From Bacillota bacterium (GTDB lineage: Bacteria; Bacillota_A; Clostridia; Christensenellales; Aristaeellaceae), in NCBI GenBank assembly GCA_023421735.1, contig JAEZSP010000082.1, positions 1 to 64,000 on the forward strand: a stretch of DNA of 64,000 nt, written 5' to 3'. The number at the start of each line of letters is the position of its first letter. The first letter of the stretch is position 1. Under the pieces are notes generated by a model. The model ran no database searches and was not told the DNA's origin. It saw nothing but the letters and a program-made list of their open reading frames with translations. Of the stretch, positions 41,711 to 50,563 are shown piece by piece. Made by a program: the position numbers and the translations under genes.

Positions 41711-42178
41711 ATGGGCGAAGTTGTTTACGGGAACGCGACCGATTCCGAAGCCGCACGCAGGGAAGGCCATCCGGGGTATGCATATACCCGCCGCGCGCTG
41801 GTGCCGGCAGACCGCGCGCAGATGTGCACACTTGGGCATTACGAGTTGGAGCCCGGCATGTCTGCATATCCCTATCACTGCCATTTGCAAAATGAGGAGA
41901 TTTTTTATATCCTTTCGGGGCAGGGGCTTCTACGCACGCCGGAGGGTGAGCGTCTCGTCGGACCCGGGGAATCGATCTATTTTCCCGCAGGCGAGGCGGG
42001 CGCGCACAAGATCACGAATATCTCCCAAACCGAAATGCTCGTCTACCTCGATTTCGATGTGTGCCATCCCCTCGACGCCTGCCTCTATCCCGATTCCGGG
42101 AAAATCGGCATTTACGGCCAGGGCGTGCGGCAGATTCACGAGACGGCAAATCAGGTGGACTATTACAAAGGGGAATGA
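41711..42178 (+). CDS. Cupin-domain protein
   Basis: 155 residues. The conserved cupin_2 barrel has motif 1 as YPYHCHLQNEEIFYILSGQG (two His and a Glu as metal ligands) and motif 2 as GPGESIYFPAGEAGAHKI with the fourth ligand His. Likely a metal-binding isomerase, decarboxylase or sugar-binding protein; no assignment is possible. It lies two bases after the MORN gene and ends at a strong terminator. Confidence 0.85.
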   Translation: MGEVVYGNATDSEAARREGHPGYAYTRRALVPADRAQMCTLGHYELEPGMSAYPYHCHLQNEEIFYILSGQGLLRTPEGERLVGPGESIYFPAGEAGAHKITNISQTEMLVYLDFDVCHPLDACLYPDSGKIGIYGQGVRQIHETANQVDYYKGE

Positions 42179-42180
42179 AA

Positions 42181-42218
42181 AACAGTCGCGCGGGCATGTC
42201 CCGACGCGACTGTTTTTT
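42181..42218 (+). terminator. Rho-independent terminator of the MORN/cupin operon
   Basis: AACAGTCGCG and CGCGACTGTT form a 10-bp stem with an inner GGG/CCC pairing, followed by six T. Confidence 0.9.
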
Positions 42219-42236
42219 GGATGGGCGGGCTTTGTG

Positions 42237-42899
42237 CTATATGCTCTCCCCGGTGTACGCCACAAGGGTGGCATCCATGACGCCGGACAGGGCGGAGACG
42301 CGGTTGAGGAACGCGTCCTGCTTTTCGACGCGGATTTCATAGGTCGCTTCGATGCCCGCGTTCGAGACGGTCTTGGACTTGAGCTTATAATACCTGAGTG
42401 TGCCGACGACCTGTGCGACGCCGCGCTCGGCGGAATCGCCCATGCGGACGACGAGCAGATAGCTGTTGAGCTTGGCGGACCATACTTTGGTAATCAAGGT
42501 AATGAGGATGGCGACGCCAATGAGGGTCATCAAGGTGAGGAAGAACTGCCCCGCGCCCAGGAGGATGCCCATGGTCAGCGCCCAGAACATGTATGCGGTA
42601 TCGAGCGGCTCCTTGACGGCCGTACGGAAACGAACGATGGAAAGCGCGCCGACCATACCCATGGAGAGCTGAATGGATTCTTTGATGCACATGACGACCG
42701 GGGTGGTGACGAGCGTCATCATCATCAGCGTCAGGGCGAAATTGCTCGAGTACATCACGCCCTTGTAATTGTACTTGTAGATCAACGCGATAATTAGCCC
42801 AAAGAAAAACGCGATGATCAGCGACGCGAGGATCGTGAACCACGACATCGGGCCGATCGACTGGGAACTGAGCAATTCCTTGATTAAGTCTTCTCTCAT
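42237..42899 (-). CDS. DUF4956 membrane protein (VTC/CotH module)
   Basis: 220 residues with four transmembrane helices: about 20-41, 50-70, 77-95 and 103-130. The hallmark GALSIVRFRTAVKEP follows helix 3, and a cytosolic C-terminal domain of about 85 residues follows, predicted alpha/beta. It is the third gene of the CotH-VTC-DUF4956 operon. A paralogue at 51270-51923 keeps the VRFR motif. DUF4956 has no established function; neighbouring a soluble VTC polyphosphate polymerase, it is a candidate membrane channel or anchor for the polymerase, by analogy with the helices of the yeast VTC complex (inference). Confidence 0.85.
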   Translation of the reverse strand: MREDLIKELLSSQSIGPMSWFTILASLIIAFFFGLIIALIYKYNYKGVMYSSNFALTLMMMTLVTTPVVMCIKESIQLSMGMVGALSIVRFRTAVKEPLDTAYMFWALTMGILLGAGQFFLTLMTLIGVAILITLITKVWSAKLNSYLLVVRMGDSAERGVAQVVGTLRYYKLKSKTVSNAGIEATYEIRVEKQDAFLNRVSALSGVMDATLVAYTGESI

Positions 42900-42945
42900 C
42901 GGGAGAACCCTCCTTCTTTCTGGTGCGGAAAAAATCCATTTTAGA

Positions 42946-43650
42946 TCAAATTACATGTTCGTATCTGCGCGCCATTGTATACTTCGAAATGGCGCTGCGT
43001 TCTGCGGAGAGTCCCCCAAGCAGGGCCGCGACAAAGTCCGGCAGATAGGAATTGAACTTCACTTCCAATATCTCCACATCCCGGTCGTGCGGACACACGG
43101 TGGGGATGTCCGGGTTGAACAGATCGATGCTGGAAAGACCCGTGCGCAGATGCATGTCAAACGTGATCCGAAGATCTCCGACCGGATACTCATACGCCTC
43201 GCGCACATAGTCCACGATCACCTTCGGCTTGAGAAGCCGCGTGCGCATCAGGAGGAACATCTCCTGAATGAGCGGACTTTGCGCGTTTTGGAGGCCGACC
43301 GGGTCGCCGTCGATCAATTTGTCGCATAGGCGCCGCGTGATTCGGACCGACGATTTTTGGATCAGGTTTCCGATTTTGCGCTTGCGCTCGAGGTAGATTT
43401 CCTCGCCCAGGAAATTATAGATGCGGATGCGGTACTTGTCTCGGTGCATAAAGCCGTTTTCCTTGTCGTGAAACGCGGTATTAAACGCGTCGTCAAAGTA
43501 CAGGGAGCGGATCATGTACGGCCCGCGCCGGCAATGGGGGTCGAGCCGCAAAACCGGCGAAAGCCGGGCGCGCAGCACGGCCAGCTCCGCAGGATTGACA
43601 AAGTATTTCAGCTCATGCCGCGCGGGGAGCGCCTGCCTTTTTTCTTGCAT
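42946..43650 (-). CDS. VTC-domain polyphosphate polymerase-like protein, copy 1
   Basis: 234 residues made of a single VTC tunnel domain. Conserved blocks: RHELKYF at the N-terminus, RSLYFDD, RDKYRIRIYN, the basic strand YLERKRKIGNLIQKSS, then EILEVKFN and SAISKYTMAR. These give the Lys/Arg-lined tunnel and acidic metal site of Vtc4-type polymerases that make polyphosphate from ATP. There are no membrane helices, unlike the eukaryotic protein; the adjacent DUF4956 gene may supply them. It lies ten bases after the CotH gene. Polymerase activity is expected from family, not shown. Confidence 0.85.
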   Translation of the reverse strand: MQEKRQALPARHELKYFVNPAELAVLRARLSPVLRLDPHCRRGPYMIRSLYFDDAFNTAFHDKENGFMHRDKYRIRIYNFLGEEIYLERKRKIGNLIQKSSVRITRRLCDKLIDGDPVGLQNAQSPLIQEMFLLMRTRLLKPKVIVDYVREAYEYPVGDLRITFDMHLRTGLSSIDLFNPDIPTVCPHDRDVEILEVKFNSYLPDFVAALLGGLSAERSAISKYTMARRYEHVI

Positions 43651-43660
43651 ATCTGCTCCT

Positions 43661-46600
43661 CTAATTTCCGTCGTCTTCCGCGTTCTGAATGGCCTGATAC
43701 GCCGTGCCGAAGTAGGTTTGCATCTGGCTGTCCGAGAGGTTCAGCGCATCCTGAAACCAGCCAAGAAGCTGCGCCGGTCTGGTTTTGGAGTAATTGGCGA
43801 ACTCCTTGAGATACTTGGCGTAGGTGGATTCCTTCATGCCCCATCGCGCAAACTGCGCCGGCAGTTCCGGCAGAAGCGCTTCGTATCGCGCCTTGATCAT
43901 CGCGTACACGTTTTCGGTGGAGTACGTCGTCGCCAATTGCTGGCCGAAATAGGTGAGGAATTCATCGCGGAACCGGTCGTTTTTCATGCAGGCGATAAAC
44001 AGGTCGTTGTTTGTGCGCTTTCCCTCGCCCATGCCGCCCGGCGCAAGCCAACGGCTGATGGAGTTGGTATCGACGGTAAATGCCCAGTCCAGATCGAACA
44101 GGCACCAGCGCCACAGGCCGTCTGCATTTGGGTTTCGATAGCGCTTGATATTGAGCGTGTCGCCGTTCCCGCTGAATATTTCAATGGACATGTATTCGAT
44201 ATAGTTTTGAATGTCGATCACCGAACCGATGTGCGCATATGCCTCGTCGGTATTCGTGTTGTGGTTATTGACCCACGTCAGCAAATCTGCGTAGGTGTCG
44301 TTTGATCCCTGCATCACGTTGGTATTTGCCTTCACGAGGTCGATGTCGTCCTCCTGTCCCTCCCAGCCCTCGAATTGGCAGATCGAGTAGGTGCTGATAT
44401 GTTCGCGCATGTAATACTGGCCCCAATAGACGCCGTTGATGTACACGACGCAAATCTCCGTCTTTTGATAATAGAGGTCCGTGCCGTCCGCAAGGTCGGT
44501 GAGCACGGAATCGCGCATACGCGCGTATATGCCGTCCTGCCCCGCCGCGCGCAGGAGAAAGGAGCTGTACTGCGTATAGTCGCGTGCGGTAAAAAGCGGT
44601 GCCTCAAACATCCCGTCTCCGGAATACGCCGAACGAGCGTAAATCTTAAACGCCTGCTGATCCATCGCGCGGCTGTATTGGCCGTGGAGCTTGACGCCGC
44701 ATTCCTGTGAGAGCAGGGGCGTACCGTCCGCCTCATAGATTTCGATGTGTCCCTCGCGCTCCCAGTCCATCCAGAAGTTTGCGCCCCGGTTCATGGAGCC
44801 GTAGGGGAAATCCTTATATGCATTCGGGCCCATGACCATGATGCCCGCCTCGTCGCTTGTGAGGTTATAGGGGTCGGAGACGAGCGAGACCACGCGCACC
44901 GTATGCGAGACGCCGAAAAAGTAGGTCTGCGAATCCATGTAGGATTCGAGCGCATTGTCCGCATACACCCGCGTGCGCAGAACCGTCGTCGAGGAGATCG
45001 TGATCGGCGCCGTGTAGAGCGTCGAGGACGTGGTCGGATCCGAGCAGTCGGTCGTATAATAAATGCGCTCGCCTTCCCCGGCGCTGAGTTCGACCGAGAT
45101 CGTCTCGCCCGTCTGGAAGAGTCCGCCTTCGACCGAGTAGGCTGCCGCCTGTGCCTTTTTGGCGTAGTGCGCGCCGGAATTGACCGCGAGGGGCGTCATG
45201 GTCGTGAAGTAATAAAGATCGCCATACTGATCGGGCATGCGGCCATAGGAGATATTCGAGAACTGTTGGGGCACGAAAATGCGGTCGAAGATCGCGCCGT
45301 CCGGCGTCGAAAGGCAAAGGTGGTAGCCGCCCGCCGCCGAAAGTCGAAAGCCCACGTTGAGGAACGAGCCGTTCTTGTCGGTGAGTCCTGAACAGTAGAC
45401 GCCCAGATAGCTTCCCGCCTCGATCATTGTGCCTGCCGGAAACTGCCACTTGCGCGGCTTATCCGCGTTGTCCGAAAATCCGTAATTTGAAAGGTCGATC
45501 GCATTGCCCGTCGCGTTGTAAAACTCCACCCAGTCGTATTTTTGCTGGGTGGTGGATGCGGCGACCTCGGTGATATAGATCCCAATCGAATTGAGCGCCG
45601 CGAACCGATCCGAGATCAGCGCGGCGCTTTCCTGCGTATTTGCCATGCCCGGCGTTGGTGCCGTGGAGGTTGTAAAGCTCCCGTCCGATTGTTTGGCGTA
45701 GGCCTCGTCGGCTTTCAGAAGTGGATAATCGATCGCGTCGACGAGCTGCCCCTTTTCATTTGAGAGGACGACCGATTCGCCCTCCGTGGAGAGCTTGAAC
45801 GACGCGGCGAGAAAGTCGCCCGCCGCCGAATCCGCCCCGGTGCACCAAATCAGGAGATAGCCGTCTGCGGGGATGCTCGTGCCATCGGGGATCGCATATT
45901 TCATGACGTCCGAGCGCGCGTCGCTTACGTGCCATCCGGAGATATCCACGGCCGAGTCCGACGCATTGTGAAGTTCGATGTAATCGTATAGCCCGCCGTT
46001 TGGCGCCGCATAGGATGCGTTTTTCGCCATGATTTCGGTGATTTCAACGGGGCTTTCGACCATGACGACGGCGAGGGATTTGTAATTTTCACTGGTGTTG
46101 AGAAGGCCGGGCGTATATTCGCTCGTGACCGACCAGGTTGCGTCGTCCACGCGCATATAGGATTCGTTGTTCTGCAGATCCGGCACGTTCACGGAATCGA
46201 CCGCCGTCCCCCGTGCGGAGAAGAGCATCAACGTGTCGCCTGCGCGGCTGATGGAAAACGGCGCGTGCAGTTCGTAATCCACGGTGTTGCGGTTTTTGCT
46301 GTCGCAGAAGACGATGACACATTCGCCCGGTTCAAGCGTCATTGAAGGGAATATAAACCGGTCGGTTGATTTTTCATTTTTCGCCAGCGTGATGCCGGAA
46401 AGATCGGCAGGTAAAGTGCCGGTATTCAGAATCTCCACCCAGTCGGCGCTTTCGCCGTCCTCGGTATAGAGGGCGGAATCATTTGCGGACATGATTTCGT
46501 TGAGCCGGATATCGGTGATCGCGTGAATTTCGGTGACGGTATCGTTTTCGGATTGCGTGTCGTCGTTTGAAAGCGTGAAGCCTTCCGGATGCGTGGATTG

Positions 46601-46732
46601 ATAGATGAAGGCCACGATGATGGCGATCAAGCCAAAGATGGAAAGGACGATGAGGTCGCCCTTTCCGCCGCGCCGTTTCGCGGGCGGCTTGCGCATGGTT
46701 CGATTGGCCAATTGGGCACCCCCCCATCTCAC
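43661..46732 (-). CDS. CotH-kinase surface protein with lamin-tail domains
   Basis: 1023 residues. A signal-anchor helix (about 26-45, LIVLSIFGLIAIIVAFIY) is followed by three lamin-tail beta-sandwich repeats (each with a WVEILNTG, YDYIELHNAS or YDWVEFYNAT strand, about 70-180, 235-340 and 385-500), then a chitobiase-like/Fn3-like segment (about 530-620, GERIYYTTDCSDPTTSS). The C-terminal CotH kinase-like domain is at about 640-1000, with GVKLHGQYSR, YINGVYWGQYYMREHI and the FDLDWAF metal-binding segment. It predicts an extracytoplasmic enzyme that phosphorylates surface proteins, as CotH does for spore coat. Promoter TTGTCT-17-TATACA is 29-57 bases upstream; AAAGGA is the ribosome binding site. 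It heads the operon with VTC and DUF4956 genes. Confidence 0.88.
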   Translation of the reverse strand: MRWGGAQLANRTMRKPPAKRRGGKGDLIVLSIFGLIAIIVAFIYQSTHPEGFTLSNDDTQSENDTVTEIHAITDIRLNEIMSANDSALYTEDGESADWVEILNTGTLPADLSGITLAKNEKSTDRFIFPSMTLEPGECVIVFCDSKNRNTVDYELHAPFSISRAGDTLMLFSARGTAVDSVNVPDLQNNESYMRVDDATWSVTSEYTPGLLNTSENYKSLAVVMVESPVEITEIMAKNASYAAPNGGLYDYIELHNASDSAVDISGWHVSDARSDVMKYAIPDGTSIPADGYLLIWCTGADSAAGDFLAASFKLSTEGESVVLSNEKGQLVDAIDYPLLKADEAYAKQSDGSFTTSTAPTPGMANTQESAALISDRFAALNSIGIYITEVAASTTQQKYDWVEFYNATGNAIDLSNYGFSDNADKPRKWQFPAGTMIEAGSYLGVYCSGLTDKNGSFLNVGFRLSAAGGYHLCLSTPDGAIFDRIFVPQQFSNISYGRMPDQYGDLYYFTTMTPLAVNSGAHYAKKAQAAAYSVEGGLFQTGETISVELSAGEGERIYYTTDCSDPTTSSTLYTAPITISSTTVLRTRVYADNALESYMDSQTYFFGVSHTVRVVSLVSDPYNLTSDEAGIMVMGPNAYKDFPYGSMNRGANFWMDWEREGHIEIYEADGTPLLSQECGVKLHGQYSRAMDQQAFKIYARSAYSGDGMFEAPLFTARDYTQYSSFLLRAAGQDGIYARMRDSVLTDLADGTDLYYQKTEICVVYINGVYWGQYYMREHISTYSICQFEGWEGQEDDIDLVKANTNVMQGSNDTYADLLTWVNNHNTNTDEAYAHIGSVIDIQNYIEYMSIEIFSGNGDTLNIKRYRNPNADGLWRWCLFDLDWAFTVDTNSISRWLAPGGMGEGKRTNNDLFIACMKNDRFRDEFLTYFGQQLATTYSTENVYAMIKARYEALLPELPAQFARWGMKESTYAKYLKEFANYSKTRPAQLLGWFQDALNLSDSQMQTYFGTAYQAIQNAEDDGN

Positions 46733-46760
46733 ATATCCTTTACATCATAGCGCATATGTC

Positions 46761-46789
46761 TGTATAATGCGATGATAAAGTACAGACAA
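46761..46789 (-). promoter_or_regulatory. Sigma-A promoter of the CotH-VTC-DUF4956 operon
   Basis: Minus strand: TTGTCT (46789-46784), 17-base spacer, TATACA (46766-46761). A vegetative-type promoter argues against a purely sporulation-specific role. Confidence 0.65.
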
Positions 46790-46871
46790 ATGTACGAATA
46801 TTTTGTAAACGGGCGTGACGGGGACGCCGCAAACGGCATATTGTGCGAGTGGGGGCGAATGGAGGATACCC

Positions 46872-47390
46872 ATGGACGATATGCGATTTGCGAAACTCGA
46901 TGAGACTTACATGGACGAAATGCTAGAAATACAAAAAATCTGCTGGGAGAAGACGCCGGGACTTTTCGTCATGAGCAGCCGGGAGGCGTATCTGAGGGCG
47001 TTTGAATTCGATAATTTCGTGGTTGGCGTGATTGACGGCGAGCATCTCGTCGGTTTTTTGAATTGCGCGGCCCATAACCGCCGCTCGGGCATGAATCTTG
47101 GGCGGCACCTCGATTATTCGCCCGAGATGCTCGACCGGGTTGGCCATTTAAACACCGTGCTGATGCGTCCTGATCATCGGGGTCGCGGACTCGCGCTCCG
47201 GCTCGTCGAAATGGCGATTCGGGAATTCCCCGCGCACGTCCGCTACCTGATGGCGACGACCGCTCCGTGGAACACCGCCGCGCAGCGAATTCTAAACGAA
47301 TTCGGGTTCGACAGACAGGGAGATGAGATTGAGGTCTCGGGTCAAAGGAGACTCCTGTTTGTGCGCGATCTCGAACAGCACCCCAAATGA
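46872..47390 (+). CDS. GNAT-family N-acetyltransferase
   Basis: 172 residues. The acetyl-CoA loop RPDHRGRGLALRLVE (about 103-117) fits the Q/RxxGxG/A motif, followed by the terminal WNTAAQRILNEFGF strand-helix. The start at 46872 follows TGGAGG. Monocistronic with a terminator. The acceptor substrate is unknown. Confidence 0.88.
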   Translation: MDDMRFAKLDETYMDEMLEIQKICWEKTPGLFVMSSREAYLRAFEFDNFVVGVIDGEHLVGFLNCAAHNRRSGMNLGRHLDYSPEMLDRVGHLNTVLMRPDHRGRGLALRLVEMAIREFPAHVRYLMATTAPWNTAAQRILNEFGFDRQGDEIEVSGQRRLLFVRDLEQHPK

Positions 47391-47394
47391 ACGA

Positions 47395-47424
47395 GACCCC
47401 CGGTGCGCCGGGGGTCCAGTTTTT
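47395..47424 (+). terminator. Rho-independent terminator of the GNAT gene
   Basis: GACCCCCGG-TGCG-CCGGGGGTC, then CAGTTTTTT. It is also placed to serve the convergent ytfJ gene. Confidence 0.9.
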
Positions 47425-47428
47425 TCTG

Positions 47429-47896
47429 TTATTCAGCAGGTACTTCGGGAAGCGGCCCCTCGGGTGGGATGCTCTGCGCACTCTTCTTGCGGGGCCGTTC
47501 TTTTTCTTCGCGGCACTCCCTGCGCGCGTTTGTGCGCGCGAGGACGGTTTTCAATTCTTCCATCAAATCGGGAATCAATTCGATGATCCGATCAGTGGCG
47601 TGTTCGGTCATTGCGGGCAGCATCCGCACGTGATTGTCGCCGCAGACCAGAAAGCCCACGGGCTGTATCGTCACGCCGGCACCCGCCCCGCCCGCAAAGG
47701 GGTAATTCTGGCTCGCCTTGTCGGGCGAGTATTCGCCGCCGCCCGCGACAAAGCCGAAGCTCACCTTTGAAACGGGGACAACCGTCGAGCCGTCCTGCGC
47801 CACGATCGCGTCGCCGAGCACGGTGTTGACGTCCACCATGTCGCGGATCGACTCCATCGCGGTGTCCATCAGCCCGTGAATGGGGTGTCTTTCCAT
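47429..47896 (-). CDS. ytfJ: GerW/YtfJ-family sporulation protein
   Basis: 155 residues. The conserved core (HPIHGLMDTAMESIRDMVDV, GDAIVAQDGSTVVPVSKVSFG, FVAGGGEY, GGAGAGVTIQPVGFLV) is the YtfJ signature. In Bacillus subtilis the protein is made in the forespore and is needed for normal germination. The start at 47896 follows CGGAGGA. The C-terminal tail is basic (EEKERPRKKSAQ). The neighbouring DUF2953 gene is the same partner as in Bacillus (ytfI-ytfJ), supporting a spore-forming or recently spore-forming lineage. Confidence 0.92.
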   Translation of the reverse strand: MERHPIHGLMDTAMESIRDMVDVNTVLGDAIVAQDGSTVVPVSKVSFGFVAGGGEYSPDKASQNYPFAGGAGAGVTIQPVGFLVCGDNHVRMLPAMTEHATDRIIELIPDLMEELKTVLARTNARRECREEKERPRKKSAQSIPPEGPLPEVPAE

Positions 47897-47900
47897 GATA

Positions 47901-48356
47901 TCATCCTCCGGTGCCGCGCAATATAAACGCAAGTGCGGCCTTCATAATATGTCCAGCCGTGAGCCGCGCTATGCCGTGTGCCTCGCCCGCGAGCGTTTTA
48001 TGCGCAAAATCCGGCGTCACGCGCACTTGTCCCGCGGCGTGCGTCGCGGCGCGCAGCATATCCAAAACCACCACGAGAAGTCCGCAGGTTTCTGCGGTCA
48101 GTGCCGCGTCGCCCGTTCCGAGGACGAGATTGACCTCGAGCCGTTCGAGCGTCACGGATTTGACGATGCGAAAGATGAGCCCGATCGGCACGCGCTTTTT
48201 CAGCTTTTTTTTCTTGCGCGGCTTATGCGCGCGCGGATGCGCCCGAAACGCGCCCACGCCAAAGCGCAGCCCGTGTGCGTCGATCCGGACGGCAAACACG
48301 AGTGGCAGATTATAGAAATAGATTGCGCACATGACAAGCGCCGCGACCCAATGCAA
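47901..48356 (-). CDS. ytfI: DUF2953 protein (YtfI-like)
   Basis: 151 residues from a TTG start at 48356, chosen because GAGGAGGT lies six bases upstream; the upstream ATG at 48374 would place that site inside the gene. An N-terminal membrane helix (about 2-22, VAALVMCAIYFYNLPLVFAV) is followed by a basic loop (HKPRKKKKLKKRVP) and a beta-rich domain with LERLEVNLVLGTGDAALTA. This is the YtfI/DUF2953 pattern, here slightly shorter than usual. It lies four bases before ytfJ. Confidence 0.8.
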   Translation of the reverse strand: MHWVAALVMCAIYFYNLPLVFAVRIDAHGLRFGVGAFRAHPRAHKPRKKKKLKKRVPIGLIFRIVKSVTLERLEVNLVLGTGDAALTAETCGLLVVVLDMLRAATHAAGQVRVTPDFAHKTLAGEAHGIARLTAGHIMKAALAFILRGTGG

Positions 48357-48443
48357 AGACGCACCTCCTCGCATCTATTTTGTCCGGACATGCCCAAATT
48401 TACCAATTTATATGATAAAATAATTGGAGAAGGAGGGAGAACA

Positions 48444-49637
48444 ATGGCCGATTTAAGGGTATTTGCAAAGACGATTGAGGACGAAGCGCTGCGGCAGGTT
48501 GAAATGCTGCTCGCGCAGGAGCCCTTTCGGGACTGCAAGGTACGGATCATGCCCGATGTGCACGCCGGAAAGGGCTGCGTGATCGGCTTCACGGCCGACC
48601 TTGGCGACAAGGTCATTCCGAACATCGTGGGCGTCGACATCGGCTGTGGTATGCTGACGATCGAATGGGGAAAGGTGGAACTCTCCCTCGACGCGCTTGA
48701 TCGGACGATTCGTGAAAAGGTGCCATTTGGGCGAAACGTCCACGACGGACGCGTGGCGCGCTTTCCGCAGATGCTCGATTTGCGGTGCTACCGCGACCTC
48801 AAGGACGCCAAACGCTTGGAAAGGAGCATCGGTTCGCTCGGGGGCGGGAACCATTTCATTGAAGTGGACGCGGACGATCCGGGGAACAAGTACCTCGTCA
48901 TCCATACCGGCAGCCGCAATCTCGGAAAACAGGTGGCGGAGTATTATCAAAAGCTTGCAATCGATCTCATGTCGGGGAAGGATGCGCTGTTTGCCGCGCA
49001 GAAAAAGCTGATCGCGGATTATAAGGCTGCGGGCAGACGCGCTGAAATTCAGGCGGAGATCAAAAAGCTCTATCAATCGTTTCGAGGGAAAAAGCCCGAC
49101 GTGCCGGATGCGCTTTGCTATCTCACGGGCGAATACCGCGACGATTATCTGCACGATATGCGCATCTGTCAGGCATACGCGGTCCAAAACCGCGCGACCA
49201 TCGCGGAGATTTTGTGCGGGGCGATGGGTCTTTCGGAAAAAGGGCGGTTCGAGACCATTCACAATTACATTGACCACGATTCGAACATCGTGCGCAAGGG
49301 CGCCATCCGTGCGGCAAAGGGCGAACGATTGCTCATTCCCATCAACATGCGTGACGGCTGCATCGTGGGGATCGGCAAGGGCAACGACGACTGGAACCAG
49401 TCCGCGCCGCACGGGGCGGGCAGGTTGATGAGCCGACACAAGGCGCGCGAGGTGCTCTCGCTGGATGAATACCAAAAAAGCATGGCTGATATCTTCACGA
49501 CCTCGGTTGGCGCAGATACCATCGACGAGGCGCCCATGGCCTACAAGCCCATGGACGAAATCCTCGAAACGATTGGGGATACGGTGGAGGTCGACCGCAT
49601 CATCCATCCGATTTATAACTTCAAGGCGAGCGAATAA
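48444..49637 (+). CDS. rtcB: RtcB-family RNA-splicing ligase
   Basis: 397 residues. GTP- and Mn-dependent ligase joining 2',3'-cyclic phosphate or 3'-phosphate RNA ends to 5'-OH. The active-site Cys68 lies in GVDIGCGM; GGGNHFIEV, HTGSRNLGK and GAGRLMSRHKA contribute metal and GMP-binding residues, and the guanylylated His lies in the later APHGAGR block. The start at 48444 follows AAGGAGGG; the frame is open upstream but without a site. No rtcA, archease or rtcR is adjacent, so it is an orphan copy, probably in RNA repair. It is shorter than the E. coli enzyme, as many Firmicute homologues are. Confidence 0.93.
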   Translation: MADLRVFAKTIEDEALRQVEMLLAQEPFRDCKVRIMPDVHAGKGCVIGFTADLGDKVIPNIVGVDIGCGMLTIEWGKVELSLDALDRTIREKVPFGRNVHDGRVARFPQMLDLRCYRDLKDAKRLERSIGSLGGGNHFIEVDADDPGNKYLVIHTGSRNLGKQVAEYYQKLAIDLMSGKDALFAAQKKLIADYKAAGRRAEIQAEIKKLYQSFRGKKPDVPDALCYLTGEYRDDYLHDMRICQAYAVQNRATIAEILCGAMGLSEKGRFETIHNYIDHDSNIVRKGAIRAAKGERLLIPINMRDGCIVGIGKGNDDWNQSAPHGAGRLMSRHKAREVLSLDEYQKSMADIFTTSVGADTIDEAPMAYKPMDEILETIGDTVEVDRIIHPIYNFKASE

Positions 49638-49690
49638 AAATGATAGGCGCATGCGCGCCGTTTGAATAGAAATGAGTGCGAGGTGATTGC

Positions 49691-50431
49691 ATGGGCGAGC
49701 GGGAGCGGCGCATCCTGGAGATTCTGTTGACGGAAAAACGGGCGGAGGTCGCACAACTCGCGCAGCTTTTGGGCGTGTCGCAGGTCACGGTGCGCAAGGA
49801 TCTGGACGCGCTCGAGCGACGCGGGGTCATTTTGCGCGAGCATGGCTATGCGCGCCTGCGCAGTCAGGACGACATGAATGGACGGCTCGCCTATCATTAT
49901 GAGGAAAAGCAAAAGATTGCGCGCGCGGCCGCGCGGCTCGTCTCGTTTGGCGAGACGGTGATGATTGAGAGCGGAAGCTGCTGTGCGCTGCTTGCGGAGG
50001 CATTGGTGGAAAAATCCGTCTCCATTATTACAAACAGCGCTTTCATTGCAGCGCGCGTGCGCGTGCTGCCCGGGGCGAAGGTGATCCTTTTGGGCGGCGC
50101 TTATCAAAATGACGCGCAGGTGACGGTCGGACCGCTCGTCGCGCAGTGTGCCAAAAGTTTTCTCGTAGACAGGCTCTTTATCGGTACGGACGGATATTCT
50201 CCGGACGCGGGATTCACCAACGCCGATCATATGCGCGCGCAGGCCGTGCGCGACATGGCGGCGCAAGCCGCCGGCGTCGTTGTTTTGACGCAGAGCGAAA
50301 AGTTTGCACGGCGCGGGGTCGTCCCACTTTTGATTGACAGGCAAATTGAAAAGGTGATTACCGATGCCGGCATTCCGCCGGATGCGCGGCGTGCGCTTGC
50401 CGCGCACGGGATCGACATCATATGCACTTAG
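49691..50431 (+). CDS. DeoR-family transcriptional regulator
   Basis: 246 residues. The DeoR helix-turn-helix (ERERRILEILLTEKRAEVAQ, then VSQVTVRKDLDALERRGVI) is followed by a sugar-phosphate-sensing DeoRC domain (MIESGSCCALLAEAL, TNSAFIAARV, VDRLFIGTDGYSPDAG). The start at 49691 follows GCGAGGTG. It ends at a strong terminator. Located between rtcB and the second VTC operon, it could regulate either or a distant sugar pathway. Confidence 0.9.
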   Translation: MGERERRILEILLTEKRAEVAQLAQLLGVSQVTVRKDLDALERRGVILREHGYARLRSQDDMNGRLAYHYEEKQKIARAAARLVSFGETVMIESGSCCALLAEALVEKSVSIITNSAFIAARVRVLPGAKVILLGGAYQNDAQVTVGPLVAQCAKSFLVDRLFIGTDGYSPDAGFTNADHMRAQAVRDMAAQAAGVVVLTQSEKFARRGVVPLLIDRQIEKVITDAGIPPDARRALAAHGIDIICT

Positions 50432-50455
50432 GCCGCCGAAGGGCGGTCTTTTTTT
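50431..50455 (+). terminator. Rho-independent terminator of the deoR-type gene
   Basis: GGCCGCC-GAAG-GGCGGTC followed by seven T. Confidence 0.88.
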
Positions 50456-50563
50456 ATGGACAGAATTTGAACAAACCGAGAACTTGATCTTTGGCGGCAC
50501 TTTTCTTTAATAATCATTTAGGTTGGGCGGTTACAATAGCGCCATGGAAGGGAGGTCACGATC

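Noticed and set aside
47880..48443. N-terminal extension of RtcB by 188 codons
   Set aside because: The extension is antisense to ytfI/ytfJ and the AAGGAGGG site plus family alignment fix the start at 48444.
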